Assembly (NCBI GenBank): GCA_007449985.2
Contig: VIIQ02000725.1
Span: forward strand, 186,001-250,000
Reading direction: 5' to 3'
Length of the DNA stretch: 64,000 nucleotides
Source: Desmodesmus armatus
Taxonomy: Eukaryota; Chlorophyta; Chlorophyceae; Sphaeropleales; Scenedesmaceae
Of the stretch, positions 32,733 through 46,137 are shown in pieces. The translations under genes were made by a program, and so were the position numbers. Position 1 is the stretch's first letter. Every line of letters starts with the position of its first letter. Below the pieces are notes generated by a model that saw only the letters and a program-made list of their open reading frames with translations, was not told the origin of the DNA and searched no databases.

Positions 32733-35700
32733 ATGTCCACGCTTGCACGGCTTCGGGGCGAGACGGAGCGTTTGCGCACAGGCAGGAGGGTGTTCGTGTC
32801 CTCCGAGCCCGTTGCAGCATACAAGGCAAGTCAAAAACATCATACTTCCACCTTCTTCATCATGCATGCATGCAGCACAGCGCAGAACCAAGTGCATCAA
32901 GATGCCTTCAGTTTTCCCTCATCCACCCTCTGTCTGACGGGCATGCGCAGGTCGCAAACAACAAGAAGCAGCTTCTGGAGGGGGACCACCCGTTCGTGCT
33001 GGCCCTGCCTGACGACAACCACAGCAGCAGCACCAGCCTGAGCTTGCTGGACGCATCTGTGGGGCCAGACCTGCACTGGACACTCAGCAGCATCAACCAT
33101 GTCCTGCGCACTGTGTGAGTGTTTGTGGCGGGGGGGGGGGGGGGGCAGGATGCATGCATGCGTCACATGTATGGTTGGGATGTGGTAATGTGAAGGAGGG
33201 CGGGTGCGGGGTGAGGGCAAGGGCCAGCAGTCTAAGCGCACCGGCGCCAGGGCCTGCTTGAGCAAGTGCATTGTGGGTCACTTGGGCAGGGAGGTTTTTG
33301 CTTTGGGTGCATGGAAATTTAGATAAAAAGAAGCAGCTGCAACTCGGATAGGGCCGCCCCCTCGCACTGGTAGCACCTGGGACAGCTGGTGGTTGCGCCA
33401 CAGAGCGGCAATGGCCTTCACCCTATTGCTCCCAACCATTAGGTTCAGGGGCTGCCCTCCCTTGCCTCCTCGTCTCAGGGACCCCTCTCTCTCTCTCTAC
33501 CTACGGTTTCACTCATGTAGTGCAGAGTGTGCACAGACGTTGCAGTGCATGCCGCTTGTTGCTTGTCGCTTTTGTTGTGGCACAATGCATTGCCTCGTGT
33601 ACATGCGGTGGATTGGTCATCGTAATTGAGTAGATAATCATGCTCGCAGCACAGCTATCGTACGACGTGCATCTTGCATCTTGAAGCATTGCCTATGGTA
33701 CTGAACGCATGCACTGTGTGTCCAGCGCCTTAGGCACTGAATCAATATGCATGCAGCACAAGCACAGCTGTTGTACTGAGTGCCACTTGCACCCGGTGAT
33801 TAGTGATGCATACACTGTCTCAGGCGCTGGGTGGTCGTTGTCCGTCCAGCGCTCCAGGCAATGCACCATCATGCATACATCACAGCCACATAGTACATAC
33901 GCAGTGATGATAGTGAAAGTGGATGTGTGAGCCTCACAGCTGAGCACCCCCACAGCTGGAGCTTCAACCCCACTTTTTGAGTGTCAGTGTTGCCTGCCGC
34001 ACAGCAACAGGCTGTTGCTTGGTCAACTGGTAAGGAGCCTAGGGCGTCCCGGACGAGACTGAATCTTGCACTGTGCATCCATGTATGTGGTGGGGGCTGT
34101 TGTGTTTGTGAAGCAGTCAAGCAACGGTGGCTTGATTGCACTCAAACACTAACCCCCACGACATGCGTGTGGCTCAAGCACTCGGAGCCATGCGCCAGCC
34201 TGTCGTGTCACTTCCAAGCGTTTGCCAAGTCTGAGGGATCATCCTCGGGCGTTTGAGCGGCACATGATATTTGTCCAGCAGAGATCGCTGTCCGACAGCA
34301 TTGTGTGCCTCATGAGGCTGATCACGGTCCCAGACTCTGGGGAGGCTGAGACTCTTACTGTGTGCCACACAGTAACGGTGAACGGTTCAGCAGTGCCACT
34401 GGCACGGTGCCTCTTCCTTCAAGCATATGCATGGTGTGTAGTGAGACACATGGCAGCCAGTGCCCTCCCTCAGTAGCAGTCATGCTGGTGTGGTGCAGCT
34501 CACACCGCTCTGCACCATAGTGCGGGAGCGTGTATGAGCTCACACTGCCACTGGCAATGACCGCCTTGGGGGAAGGCGGACAGCTGCATGTCCAGACAAT
34601 GGCGGTCACTGCCATGCGGCATGCATTTGGTTGTGGCAAAGAGTTCGGGTGGGTGGGTGGGTGGGTGGGGTGGGTCAATGCTGGGGGGGGGGGGGGGGGG
34701 GGATGGGAATGCGATGGATTGGAGGTGCTTTTTTGGGGGGGTTGGCTGGGGGAGAGGGGGGGGGGTGGCTGGTGGAATTTCACAGGTGCCTCCGCTCTAG
34801 TAGCCGTCATGCCAGTATGGTGCATGCTCATGCATGGCACCTAACGGTGCAGGCAGCATGCTTGAGCCAACACCGTCACTGGCAATGACTGCCTGAAGGG
34901 GGGGGGGGAGCTGCACATGCATTGAGTGGCGGTGGCATGCATTTGGTGGACACTTCTGGGATGGGTGTGTGGGAGGGATTCCCGTTGAGTATCTTCATGC
35001 ACATGTGCTCAATACGGTGGCCCGGTGTCAACTGCAAGCCTTAGTTGCATCAGTGTCACCTCCGAGCCAGCACTGGCCATGCCATGGCCGGCGGCATTGA
35101 CAATAGTGTGCTAGGTCTGCATAGCTCATTCTCAGGGCATGCAAACAAGGCAAAAAAAAACAAGGCATCAGCGATTACAGGAAGTGATGTTGTAGTGCAG
35201 GAACTAATGTTTTTTTGCTGCACTGCAACATCGCTTCCTGTGGTCGCCTTGGCCGCCCCCCCCCCCCCCCCCCCCCTCCCTCGGGCCTCTGCAGGCCATT
35301 GCACCACCCGGTAACAGGCTGTCACCCTGCAAATCATAGCCTTGCCAAGCATACATGATGCCAACCTGTCAGACTGTGGTTGCCTTGCCTACCCCCCCCC
35401 CCCCCCCCCGGGCCCCCTTCTGCAGGCCATCGCATGACCACCGTCACCCTACTTACATTGCATGTGACCGTCACAAGATCACAGAAAGGGCATTGTTTCC
35501 CAGGCAGCCGAGTCACTTGCGCTTTCTGCCCCTCCACTACTGCCCCTTGCACCCTTGCAGGTCCAAGTATGGGGAGCCTACCTTCTTGTTTGCTGGCATT
35601 GTGGACACAGACCCACAGGCCTTTGTGGCGGTGACACTCAACAAACGTAAGTGCTGTTGGCTTTTGGTGTTCACCCACAAGCTGACTGATGTACCTGTAC

Positions 35701-38700
35701 TGGGATGCAGTCCTGCCTTGGTGCCTGCATGGTGTGTGCTTTGGCTGGTGTACACATGTCAGCATTGTTTTGGAGAAAAAACTTCTGATCTGCATTTTGA
35801 TAAGGTTGGCATGCATGTCATGGGTTTATGCCGGGTATGGGTTACCATATGGATTTGATGCCGGTCTGGTAAAGTCGCATGGCATGTTATGTGACCCCCC
35901 CCCCTCCACCCACACATTTACCTGCAGGCACCCCTTCTGATGAGCTGGAGCATCTTGAGGGAGTGATTGGGCGTGTCTCACAGTTCCATGTTTCAGAGAG
36001 CAAGCCGATGCAGGTGCCGGGACCAGAACAGGTGAGGCTGGGGTGACAACCAAGGCTATGTTACTGTTGGATGTTTGAGTGTTTTATTTTGTGTTTTATT
36101 TTGTTGGTGCCTCTCTCTGTCTTGGGCTGCCGTGGGGCCAAGGAAGTAAATGACTCGAGGATGGTTGGTCGCACAGTTTCATGTGGCAGAGAGCAAGCCA
36201 ATGCAGGTGCCAGGACCAGAGCAGGTGAGCACATCGCGGCTACATTGTGTTATGTTGTCATATTCTATGCAAATGGCACCTCCTATTGTTGGGCGTGGGG
36301 GGGGGGGGGGAGAACGCCGTCAGTGAGGTCAGGATAATTACCACTTTGGATTGCTGTGTGAGAGGGGGTGCCCCCCCCCCCGGGGCGCTTTCTTCGCAGA
36401 TATACGGACAGTGCTGGCAGCCTACCTCTTAGGAGGAGAGGGGGGCGCTGCTGCAGGGGATGGCAGTGTGCTGCAGCCCTGGGTAGCACTGATTGGATTT
36501 TTTTGTGTGGAAGCAAGGCGCGCGCGTGGGGGGGGGGGGGGGGCACCACGGTCGTTTTGAAGGGCGCCCACTCAATCTCTCCACACTCCGCTGCTTGTCA
36601 AATGCCTGCACGGTGTTGCAGTTCAAACAACTGCAACACCGTGCAGGCAATTGACTTGGGCAGCAGGGAGTGCAGGGACTTTGTGCATCCATTTTGAGGC
36701 TGCCCTAGGGTGACTTGAATTTGAAATTGAAATGCTCTCTTTGAACTACTTGGATCTTATTACACTGCGCATCGCAAGAGGTAAGGGGGGTCATCTTGAT
36801 TTGAGGTTTTGACGCCGGGGTTTTCAAAAAATGCGGAAAGAAAGTATCACTGGGCAGGCGCTGCCCTTGATCTCACACTGTTTGCTGGCATGATACGCAG
36901 CCCTCGCAGGGCAAGCGCACAGCCAGCAGGGAGTGCGGGTCCAGGAGAAGGGCCAGGCCTAGTGGGATGTTGAACTCTGGCGGCTGTGCCTGTGCATGTA
37001 TCAGCGGCACCAGCAGCAGTAGACTTGATATGTTGCATTGGGAGGGGTCAGGCGAGACGATGAATACAAATCACGACATTTTCAGCACGATACAAGGGCT
37101 CTGCTAAACCCTACATACCCGGGGGCATGCTTGCAATTTCGCACTTTGGCCTGGAGTAAGGGCAGAGCCAGCAGGGAGTGTGGGGGCCAGGGGGAGGGCC
37201 TAGCTGTGATGCTGGACTCTTTTGTGGAGATACTGCAGCAGTAAAAAGCAGTATACTGTCATGGGTCACCAATGGGATTGCAAATGCAGTGAGCGCATTG
37301 AAGGGGGGGTCAGGGGGCGTGATTGGCACCTCGTCTCCGTTGCAAGGGCTCCACTGAATCCTACACGCTCTGCTGGTCTGCGTGCTCTTGGGATCTGGAG
37401 TGTGAGCAGAGCTAGCAGGGAGTGTGGGGTACAGGAGGAGGGCCTGGCTGTGATGCTGGACTTTGCTACACTAGGCTGACACCCCCCTGGCTGGCTACCC
37501 CTTTCTTCATTTACCGGGGTTAGCCGGCTACCCTAACAAATATGGAACACCAGTTAGGGTGGCCAGAACCTGACCAGACCCTAGCCAGGGTTGACCAGCT
37601 GGAGTGGCTATGGCTAGCTTGCCGGGCATGACTGGCCATGGCCAGGTCTGGCACAGGTGTGGTCAAGGTGCTGGATATGTCTGCCTAGGCCTGGTCATGG
37701 TGCACAAATGCGGCTGCTGTACGGTATTCTGTGCTGCCTAGGATTCACATTGACTCTGCTTGCAGCTTACTGTGGCTGCACTAGTGCTTGAGACATCCTG
37801 TACTGTGTCAGCCCAGCAACCGCATGTAGCCTGCCCCACATCGTTTCACTCCAGAAACATTACACATGTTACATGCATACACTTTGCATAGGTACAAGCA
37901 CCGCCATGCCTTGCAAGTCAGTGGTGAACAGAGCCAACCCAACAGCAATGCATCCTTACAAAGGTTCAGCCAACACTCAGCACCTCACATGCTGTGATGC
38001 ATACGGATGAGCAACAGCACTGAATGCCAGCAGCTGCTCGAGCTGGCTGCCCCTGCACATGCATCATGCCGTCCTCAACATGACTCATAACGGATGGGTA
38101 ACTCAAGACATGCGGCACTTGCCACATAGGTTCCGTGAAATTTCACCGCAGATGACAGGTCCACTGCAAACATAGCCCACCAGACAGGGTCCCCCTCTCA
38201 TTCCCTGCGGCCAAACGATGTAACTGCTGCTGGGCCGAGCTGTGACTAGAGTGGGACATGGTTATCCAACTAGGCCGAAGCACAATCAGCAGCGCTGATG
38301 CATTGCTGGCAACCAGTGTTTTGACTGTTGTGCTTCTGTGCTGTGCCCCTGCTCCACCTCGGCCGCTGGTGCTGCGCTGCGGGGTTTGCTACACTTGGAC
38401 CTTGTTGTGCAGGGTTTGGCGAATGTCGGCAGCCTCCCGAGCGCTGCTCAGCTTCACTTCGTGCGGTGGGGGGGGGGGGGGGGGCAACCCCACTGTAGCA
38501 GCCCGTTGCTCGCCTGCAAGCAACACAATGCAGAACAAGCTGGTTGCTGCGGAGCTGGTGAACTGCAGACGCTGCCAAGAAGGCTCCCAAACACTTGCCT
38601 ACCAGCTTGATGAAGCTGCCGCACCCCACACATGCTGCTGGCATGTGGGGTGTAATGCTCAAACCAAACCTTGCTATCTTGCAGTAGCAACACCTTGCTA

Positions 38701-41700
38701 TGTTGCCATAGCGTCCAGCTGACGCTGCATTCAACACAACTCGTGCACGTGTCACTCCAGCAGCCATGCCTTGCCAACCTCACCTACATGCTGCCTGCAG
38801 TTTTGTCCCTTTATGCATCCTGCTGCAGCTGGCCTGCTTCCTTGCTCATGTTGGCCTTGTTGAGCTCAGGACCTTCTAGTACGTGCAGGCACCTGGCATG
38901 CCCTGTTTGCTTGTCTCCAGCAGGTCTCAGAGCTTTGCAAGCACGGTTGGTGTGTCCCAGTGGCCCCTGAAACGCTCAGCCCATTGCTTGACTGTAGGGG
39001 CCAAGAGGGCAGCAGCAGCAGCAGCAGCAGTAGCAAAAGACAACAATTGAGCTGATAGACTGCATAGCAGGCATTGCCACAACATGGCGGAGTGAGCAGA
39101 ACACACGCTCCAACAGCAAGATATCACATATAACTGTCTGGTGACCCTGACCCTGAGAAGTGAAGCAACATCACCCAGTCCAGTGACAGACTGCAATCCG
39201 AGCTCACCGTGCTGCTGTTCACACTTGCAAGCTTCAGAGCTTCTGCTGGTCTTTGATCAGTTCAGCAGCCACACAGCAGCACCTCCTGCACACACATACC
39301 AGGACAGCACCGTAGTGTCTGAACACTGAGCAGCAAGAACATAGAGGCAAAGTTGGGCAGGCTGTGCCAGCACACGCCAGCTGTCCATATCTTTGTGCAG
39401 CATCACAAGCCTTGCATGCGTGTGCTTGTGAAACTGCCGTCATTGCTGAGGAACACAAGATTCTGAGGCATGTCTCACTGACTGACTCCAGCACTGGCAG
39501 AAGCACTGGCAGGCCGCTCAGCAGTTCAACAGCCAAGGTTGAACTCACGCTGCATTGGCCCAGTCGGTCAGGCTTCGGCGGGATATATGAAGGTGCAACA
39601 GCCTTGAGCATGTTGTCCATTGCCAGGTACAGGCGCTGCCTGCAGGTCTGCACTGCATCGTCTCAGGCAGATCTGTCAACTACTGCTGCAGCTGCACTGT
39701 GTAGCTGCTGCAGAGGCACAGCGTCCTGCTGATACCATCCACGATACTGTACGTAGGTCCATGATAGCGGTGACGGACCAGCTCGAGCTGCGGCTGAGAC
39801 GGAAAAGTATCAACCACCAAGTTCTCAAGTGCAGAGCAACTATGGATCGGCGTAAGCATCACGCAACGGACAATATATCATGCGACGGAGTAGGTGAGGA
39901 CGCACGAGGCATCAAGTCGTTGCCACCCTCAGCCGAGCAGTGACAGTCTGTTCAAACATGGCACAGGTTGCGCTGAACCCAGACCTTCTGGGCAGGCATG
40001 ACTTCGTCGAACGTGGTGCAGTCTGTGTCTTGGAAGAAGCATTGAGCATCAAGAAGAGTGCACTGGCGTTCCCAGTGGATTTGACTGAACTGTGGTCTTC
40101 TGGTCATGACCATGACTACCTGACATCAGCAATGCCAGTGATTTCAAGCCTGCCTTCAGTCCCCCTAATTCCCCCAAGGAGTGTCACACTCAGCTATTCT
40201 TGCATTGCATGGCCCAATGTAGCAGTGACCACTGGGCCACATTCCTTCAAGGAATGTGCTGCGAGGCTTGCAGCGAACAGACTGCTGCCCTGTGTGCCAA
40301 CAGCCTCAACCCGGGCTGCACTGTGCATATCTATCTCAAAACGGGAACAACACAGCTTGACGGCCAAATTCAGCTTGCTTTGTGCGATCTACGGGGCAGT
40401 GGAAAGGGTCAAGACAGCAAACACCACCCAGATCACCTGCTTCTGGAAGGACATGCACCCTCACCTGCCCCCCCCCCTATGTTGTGGAACACCAGGCTTG
40501 CGCAGGCGTGTTTGCCTGCCTATGTTGCCACTGTTACAATTACTCATTTGTGTGCACAGCAGGTTGATCCCAACCAAGACATTGAGGTCCACCAGGAGCA
40601 CTCCTGTTGCCATGCGTCACATTCCACTGTGACCCTCGGAGTGCTATGTGTGTACACCGCCGCGGCTGCAGCTGTGCTTGATTTCAGTGCATGTTCTGCT
40701 CAACGTGGCCGCACAATAAGACTGTGAGCTTCGGCCCATGCAACACCATAAACTATGTCGTGGTTGCTGGCCTTGCTGCTAGACAGCCTTGAGGCTTGAC
40801 ATCTTCAGTCCCCAAGCCCCTACAAACTTTGCAGTGGCGCCGCATCCAGTGACTTGTCAGGCCCAACAGTTGCATAATTTGCTTGAAGTAAAACTCTGCA
40901 TGTGTGATTCCGCCATGTGATGCCCCCGCTCCTGCCCTGCCAGTGATGGCACCCATGGAATGTTGTGTGACTTGAAAAGCCCACTCCCAAGCTGACCCAC
41001 GCCGTCACCAACTGCACAGCACCAAGCACTGACAGCAGTAAAGGCAATAGACTATGCAAAGGGGTCTTCATTGTGCTTCTGTCCCAGGGTCACCCCTTAG
41101 TCAAGGCTGGTCAGCCCCAAGTTAGGGTGCGGCTAGGGCTAGCCGCACCCTAGCCCAGCCTAGCCAAGGGTTGACCAGTGCTGGTGCCCTGACCGAGGGT
41201 TAACCCACCCCTAGCCAGATCCGCTGGCTAGGGTCAAAGGTAGCCGAGTTAGGGGTCCGTTGGCCTAGTGGCTGTGCATGTGGTGGTACCAGCAGCAATA
41301 CGCATCAGTATACCGCAGTAAATCACCAACGGGATCACAAATGCAGTGACTGCATTGAAAGGGGTCACTGACCGGTCCCCGAGAGGGGCGCCCCTCTCCC
41401 CAGGTACCGGTACCCGGGGAGGCGATCGGCCACCTTGGCTGCGGTGAAAGGGCTGCCCTGAACCCTACATGCCCTGCTGGCTTGCGTCGTTCTTGGTCTG
41501 AAGAGTGAGCAGAGCCAGCAGGGTGTGTGGGGGACAGGGGGAGGGCCTGGCTGCCAGCCAGGGTGTTGGATCCTGATGCGCAGGTGGTAGTACAAGCAGC
41601 AGTATGAGGCAGTATACTGTCGTGGGTCACCAACAGGCCTCCAAATGCAGCGGATGCATTGAGTAGGTTCAGGGGGGATTGGCATCTTGTCTCTGGTGAA

Positions 41701-44262
41701 AAGGCTCCACTGAAGTCGACATACTTTGCTGGCTTGTTTGCTCTTTTTGTCACATGGCCCTGTGTTTGCCTGTGTTTGTCACATGGCCCTGTGTTTGTGA
41801 CTGCTTGTCACACTCCCTGCTGGCTCTGCAGACATGACTTCGGGTGATGTGAGTAGAGCCAGCAGGGATTGTGGGGGCCAGGAGGAGGGCCTGGCTACCA
41901 AGCTGGATGCCTTGCATGATGCCGTGTTGGATGCACTCTGCATTGCTACAGGCGGTGTGTTTGATATGGATCTCTTTTGGTTTGGGCACACGGCACTGCA
42001 GTGACAGTGAGAGGAGTCAGGTGGGACACTGTTTTTGGCAACATTGTCATGGCGACTCGCCCCTTTGAAAGGGGCTCCACTGCAGTGCAGCTGCACCCTA
42101 CATGCCCCGCTGGCTGGGTAACTTCCATCAGGAGTGTGACCACAGCCAGCAGGGTACGTGGGGCCCAGTGGACCCACTGGCTACCAAGAAACATGGATGC
42201 TTGAATCTGGTTGTACTGTGGGAGAGGGGGGGCAAGGGGGGGGGGCAGGGAGGGAGGCTGCAAGGAAGCACCATGGTGATGATTTAGGGGCTGCAATGGA
42301 TCTGATACACTCTATCACTGTCTTGGGTACTGTCACCTCAGGTGCATGACCAGAGTCAGCAGGGAGCTCCAGCTCAAGCGGGGGCAGGGGGGCTAGCTGT
42401 ATCAGCTTGGCGCGCTTGAGGACCGTCGTGCTTTTGCGCAGGCCAAGCTGGTGCAGCTAGGCCCCCCTGCACGCTGCACAGCTTGATGCCCAGGGGACAA
42501 GAAGGCAACATGCGGAAAGTGGGGGGATGGCTGCCAGCTAAGGGAGGCTCCCACAATCACGCGCAATTGTCCTGTCCCTCCTCATGGAGTGGACCTCACT
42601 GTGTGTGTGTGTGTGGGTGGGTGGGGGGGGGGCGATGGATAACCACTGGATAGCATTTGGTAGGCATTTCACTGGGCCCCACACACGTTGCTGTGACAGC
42701 CTGCCTTTTTCCCAAGGCAGGGCAGCCACAGCAGGGAGTTTGGGGCTCAGCAGGACGGCTTGCCTTGTGTATGTCCCGTGATGGTGGGAAGGAACAGACA
42801 CTGTTGGGTTTCTTACACTGCAGTACGGCGTGCAATACTATTGCGAGGGGCTGGGTGGGTGGGGGGTGGGGGGGGGGGGCATAAGGGAGGGATTTGACCA
42901 AGAGCTGTGGTATCAGTGTCAGGGGCAGCTGCTGATCCACACACTCTCTACTGCCTCTTTGCCAAGCCCCTGCAAGGACTTGCGAAGGGCAGCAGGGAGT
43001 GCTGGGATTAGCAGAAAGACCCAGGTACACTGCCTGAGCTGCAGAAATGACTGACTCAGTTTGTCAAAGATTTATTGTGGTTTCACTGCAATGAAAGGGT
43101 GCCTTCATCGCGGGGGGAGGGGGGGGCAGCATTGCCAATGTGAAGGCACCCCTCTGGCCTTCAAATCACACTGCTGCCACTGCACCAGCGCAGCCAGCAA
43201 GCGCGGGCAGAGGCAGCAGTGGGTGGGGGGCCAGTGGGGTCTGGCCACGCTCTGAGCGTACTGAGTGATGGTAGATGCGGTAGATGTGCTGCTTGAAATT
43301 GACTGCAATGCAGTGAGAAGGGGGAACAGGGGGCAGCTTTGCCAATGCAAATATATGTATTGGCCTTCAGTGCACTCTGCTGCCATAAAGCAGCGCACCA
43401 AGAGAGTGTGATCAGTGCCAGCAGTGGGTCTGGGGGCAGTGGGGTCCGGCTATGCTCAGCTCAGGGAGTACCTTAGTGCACTGAGTGGTGGTGGACGCGG
43501 CGATAGTGCTGCTTCACATTGGCTGCAATCCTACCGCTTGCAATGCAGCAATAGGGGCTGAAGAGGGGTGTTCAGTGTCTTTTTCCAAGTGCCCCAGTGG
43601 TTTCATGTACTTTGTTGCGCTCTCTACGCTGCTGGCCTCATGTGCAAGCTGAGTTGTCAAATTTTGCTACTAGCATAGTATGCCTGGGGGGGGGGGATGC
43701 AGTGAGAGGGGCATGGGAGCGGGGATACGCTGGCACTGTGAAGGTCTCTCTCCTGGATGTCACGCACTCTGCTGCGCCTCCTTGTCTCCATTCTGGCAGT
43801 GGAGATTTGGATGCAGCAGGGAGTGTGGGGACCAGTGGGGCCTGGCCATCTTGATGTGATCACATTGAATGTAGTGGCAACTAGTGACTGGGTTTCACTG
43901 TTGCATTATGCTTGCGAAAGAGTGAGAGGGCTGTGTACTTTGTGGGGGGAGGGAGGGGTACTGAGAGCTACTGTGTCAATTCAAAAGCACCGACTGGATC
44001 CCACTCACTCTGCTGCCCTCTACCGAGTCCTGTGATTGAGATGGATGCTGCTGGACCACAACTTGAAGGCTCCCGAACATTTGGCGACAATACTGCCCAA
44101 TCTGAGTGTGGCTGTAACAGTACCAACCTTTTCTCACTTGGCGTTACTTTACCGTGGCATCAACCTGGCCAGGGAGCGACTCAGCAATGCCCCTCCTCCC
44201 CCCCCCCCCCCCCCTCCCCCCCCTCCCCCCCCCCCCCCCCCCCCTCCCCCCCCTCCCCCCCC

Positions 44263-44296
<34 letters not shown>

Positions 44297-45011
44297 CCCC
44301 CCTCCCCCCCCCTCCCCCCCCCCCCCCTCCCCCCCTCCCCCCCCCCCCCCCTCCCCCCCTCCCCCCCGCAGGATAGTCGAGCATCAGCTCTGGAGTAGCT
44401 AGCCACCCTGCTGCTGCAATGGTGGTGCCACTGCTGCTGCTGCCCACACAGATAGGGTCTTGTCCATCTCTCCTACATCACGGAGGAGGCGGCCACCACC
44501 CCGTCTTGTGGGCATCAGCAGCAACACTGCCCAATGCAAGTGGTGCGGGTAGCATCACTCATGATCACTCGTGATCACTTTTATGGTAGTTGAGCCGCAC
44601 TGCAGTGGCACTGCTAGTCAATGATTGACCTTACTGGTTATGAGCTGCAAGGCAGTGAGTCAGCAACCTCCACCCCCATAGCTTACCTCCATATTACCCG
44701 CTGCATGCTTTGGTTGTAGTGGCACTGCTGCTGCTGCCCACACAGATAGGGTGCGTGTCTGTGTCCTAAGCATGACGTAGGACGCGGCCCCCACCCCTTC
44801 TTGTGGGTACCAACAGCACCACTGCCCAGACTGTGGAGGCGGGTACCATCATTCAAGCTCTCTCTGATCAGATTGAGTGTCACTAAGTGACCTACTAGGC
44901 TAGTAGTGAGTGCACTCAGTGAAGCGGCTTGCCACTGAGCTGTAAGCCAGTGAGTCAGCAACCCCCTTCTTAATCTACCTCCACCTACGCTCTGGTGGTG
45001 GTGCCACTGCC

Positions 45012-45056
<45 letters not shown>

Positions 45057-46098
45057 CACATTGATGGGGTGGTTGACTGTCTTGTGCACCGTGAGGCAGT
45101 CACCCCACCCCACCCTTTGGGCACCAGCAGCACATGAAAGCACCGCACATCACCTCGCCATGATGGAGAAAGCCCAGCTATGGTCACCTTGGCACCCCCA
45201 ATCTGCCTTGTCACCCCTACTCTACCTCTACTCCACCCTCCTCCACCCTCCGCCATGTTTCCTGTACCCCCCCCCCCCCCTGCTGTTCTTGGTAACTTGC
45301 GTCTGTAACTTGCTTCAGTGACTGGAGGCTATATCAAGAACTGACCTCACTAATCTATGGGGGCCAGGATAGCTATGATCACCTATGATAGTGCATTGCA
45401 CAAAACGTTTGCCAAGACCCCCCGGGTGAAGGGCCCTTCAACCTATCATGTGATGTCAGCTGGCTTTTCTGATGCTGTTAATCCAACTGATGAGGTGCAG
45501 TGGACACACCAGCCTCCATATGTGGTGATCACGCACCCCACCTGGTGGGGCAGCAGCAGCAGCAGCAACAGCAGCACCTCATAGCACCTCACCTTGAAAT
45601 GTGCAAGCCTACATGCCAAGCTGACACCCCAGCCGCAGCTGCTCCCGCTGACTTGTGGTATCCTTCCAGTTCACCATTTTGTCACTGACGAGCTGAGGCT
45701 CAGCTCGTTTTTTCTCACTGGCGTCCTGCCTCCCCCCCCTCCAATCCACTTACCTCTGCACCCCGCCCCTCCCATCTTCAGGTGATCGGAGCTCTGGGCA
45801 AGGGCCTCGCCAAGTTGGTGTTTGGTGGTGGCAGCAAGCACAAAGACCAAGACAAGCAGCGCCCCAGCCCCTCCCACTCCCCACCACCCCAGCAACATCA
45901 GCAGCAGCCTGAGACCTCCTGGCTCAGCCCCTCTCATTCCTTACTCTGTTCCTTGTCCCCCTGCACCCGCCCCTCTGCAGGTGATCGGAGCTCTGGGCAA
46001 GGGCTTGGCCAAGCTGGTGTTCAGTGGAGGCAGCAAGCGCAAAGACCCGGTCTCTTTGTCTGAGACAAGCAGCGCCCCAGCCCCTCCCACTCCCCACC

Positions 46099-46137
<39 letters not shown>

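Noticed and set aside
37540..37610. Telomere-like TTAGGG/CCCTAG words suggesting an interstitial telomere
   Set aside because: The words are scattered and in both orientations, and they occur at both ends of the same block. Transposon subterminal repeats explain them better.
38258..40727. Transposase genes inside the CACTA-like block
   Set aside because: Frames of up to 230 codons exist, but none shows a recognisable transposase motif or coherent composition, so none is annotated.
43912..44447. Polyproline and polyglycine proteins on both strands
   Set aside because: Pure composition effect of the C/T tract. There is no start context, splice support or non-repetitive sequence.
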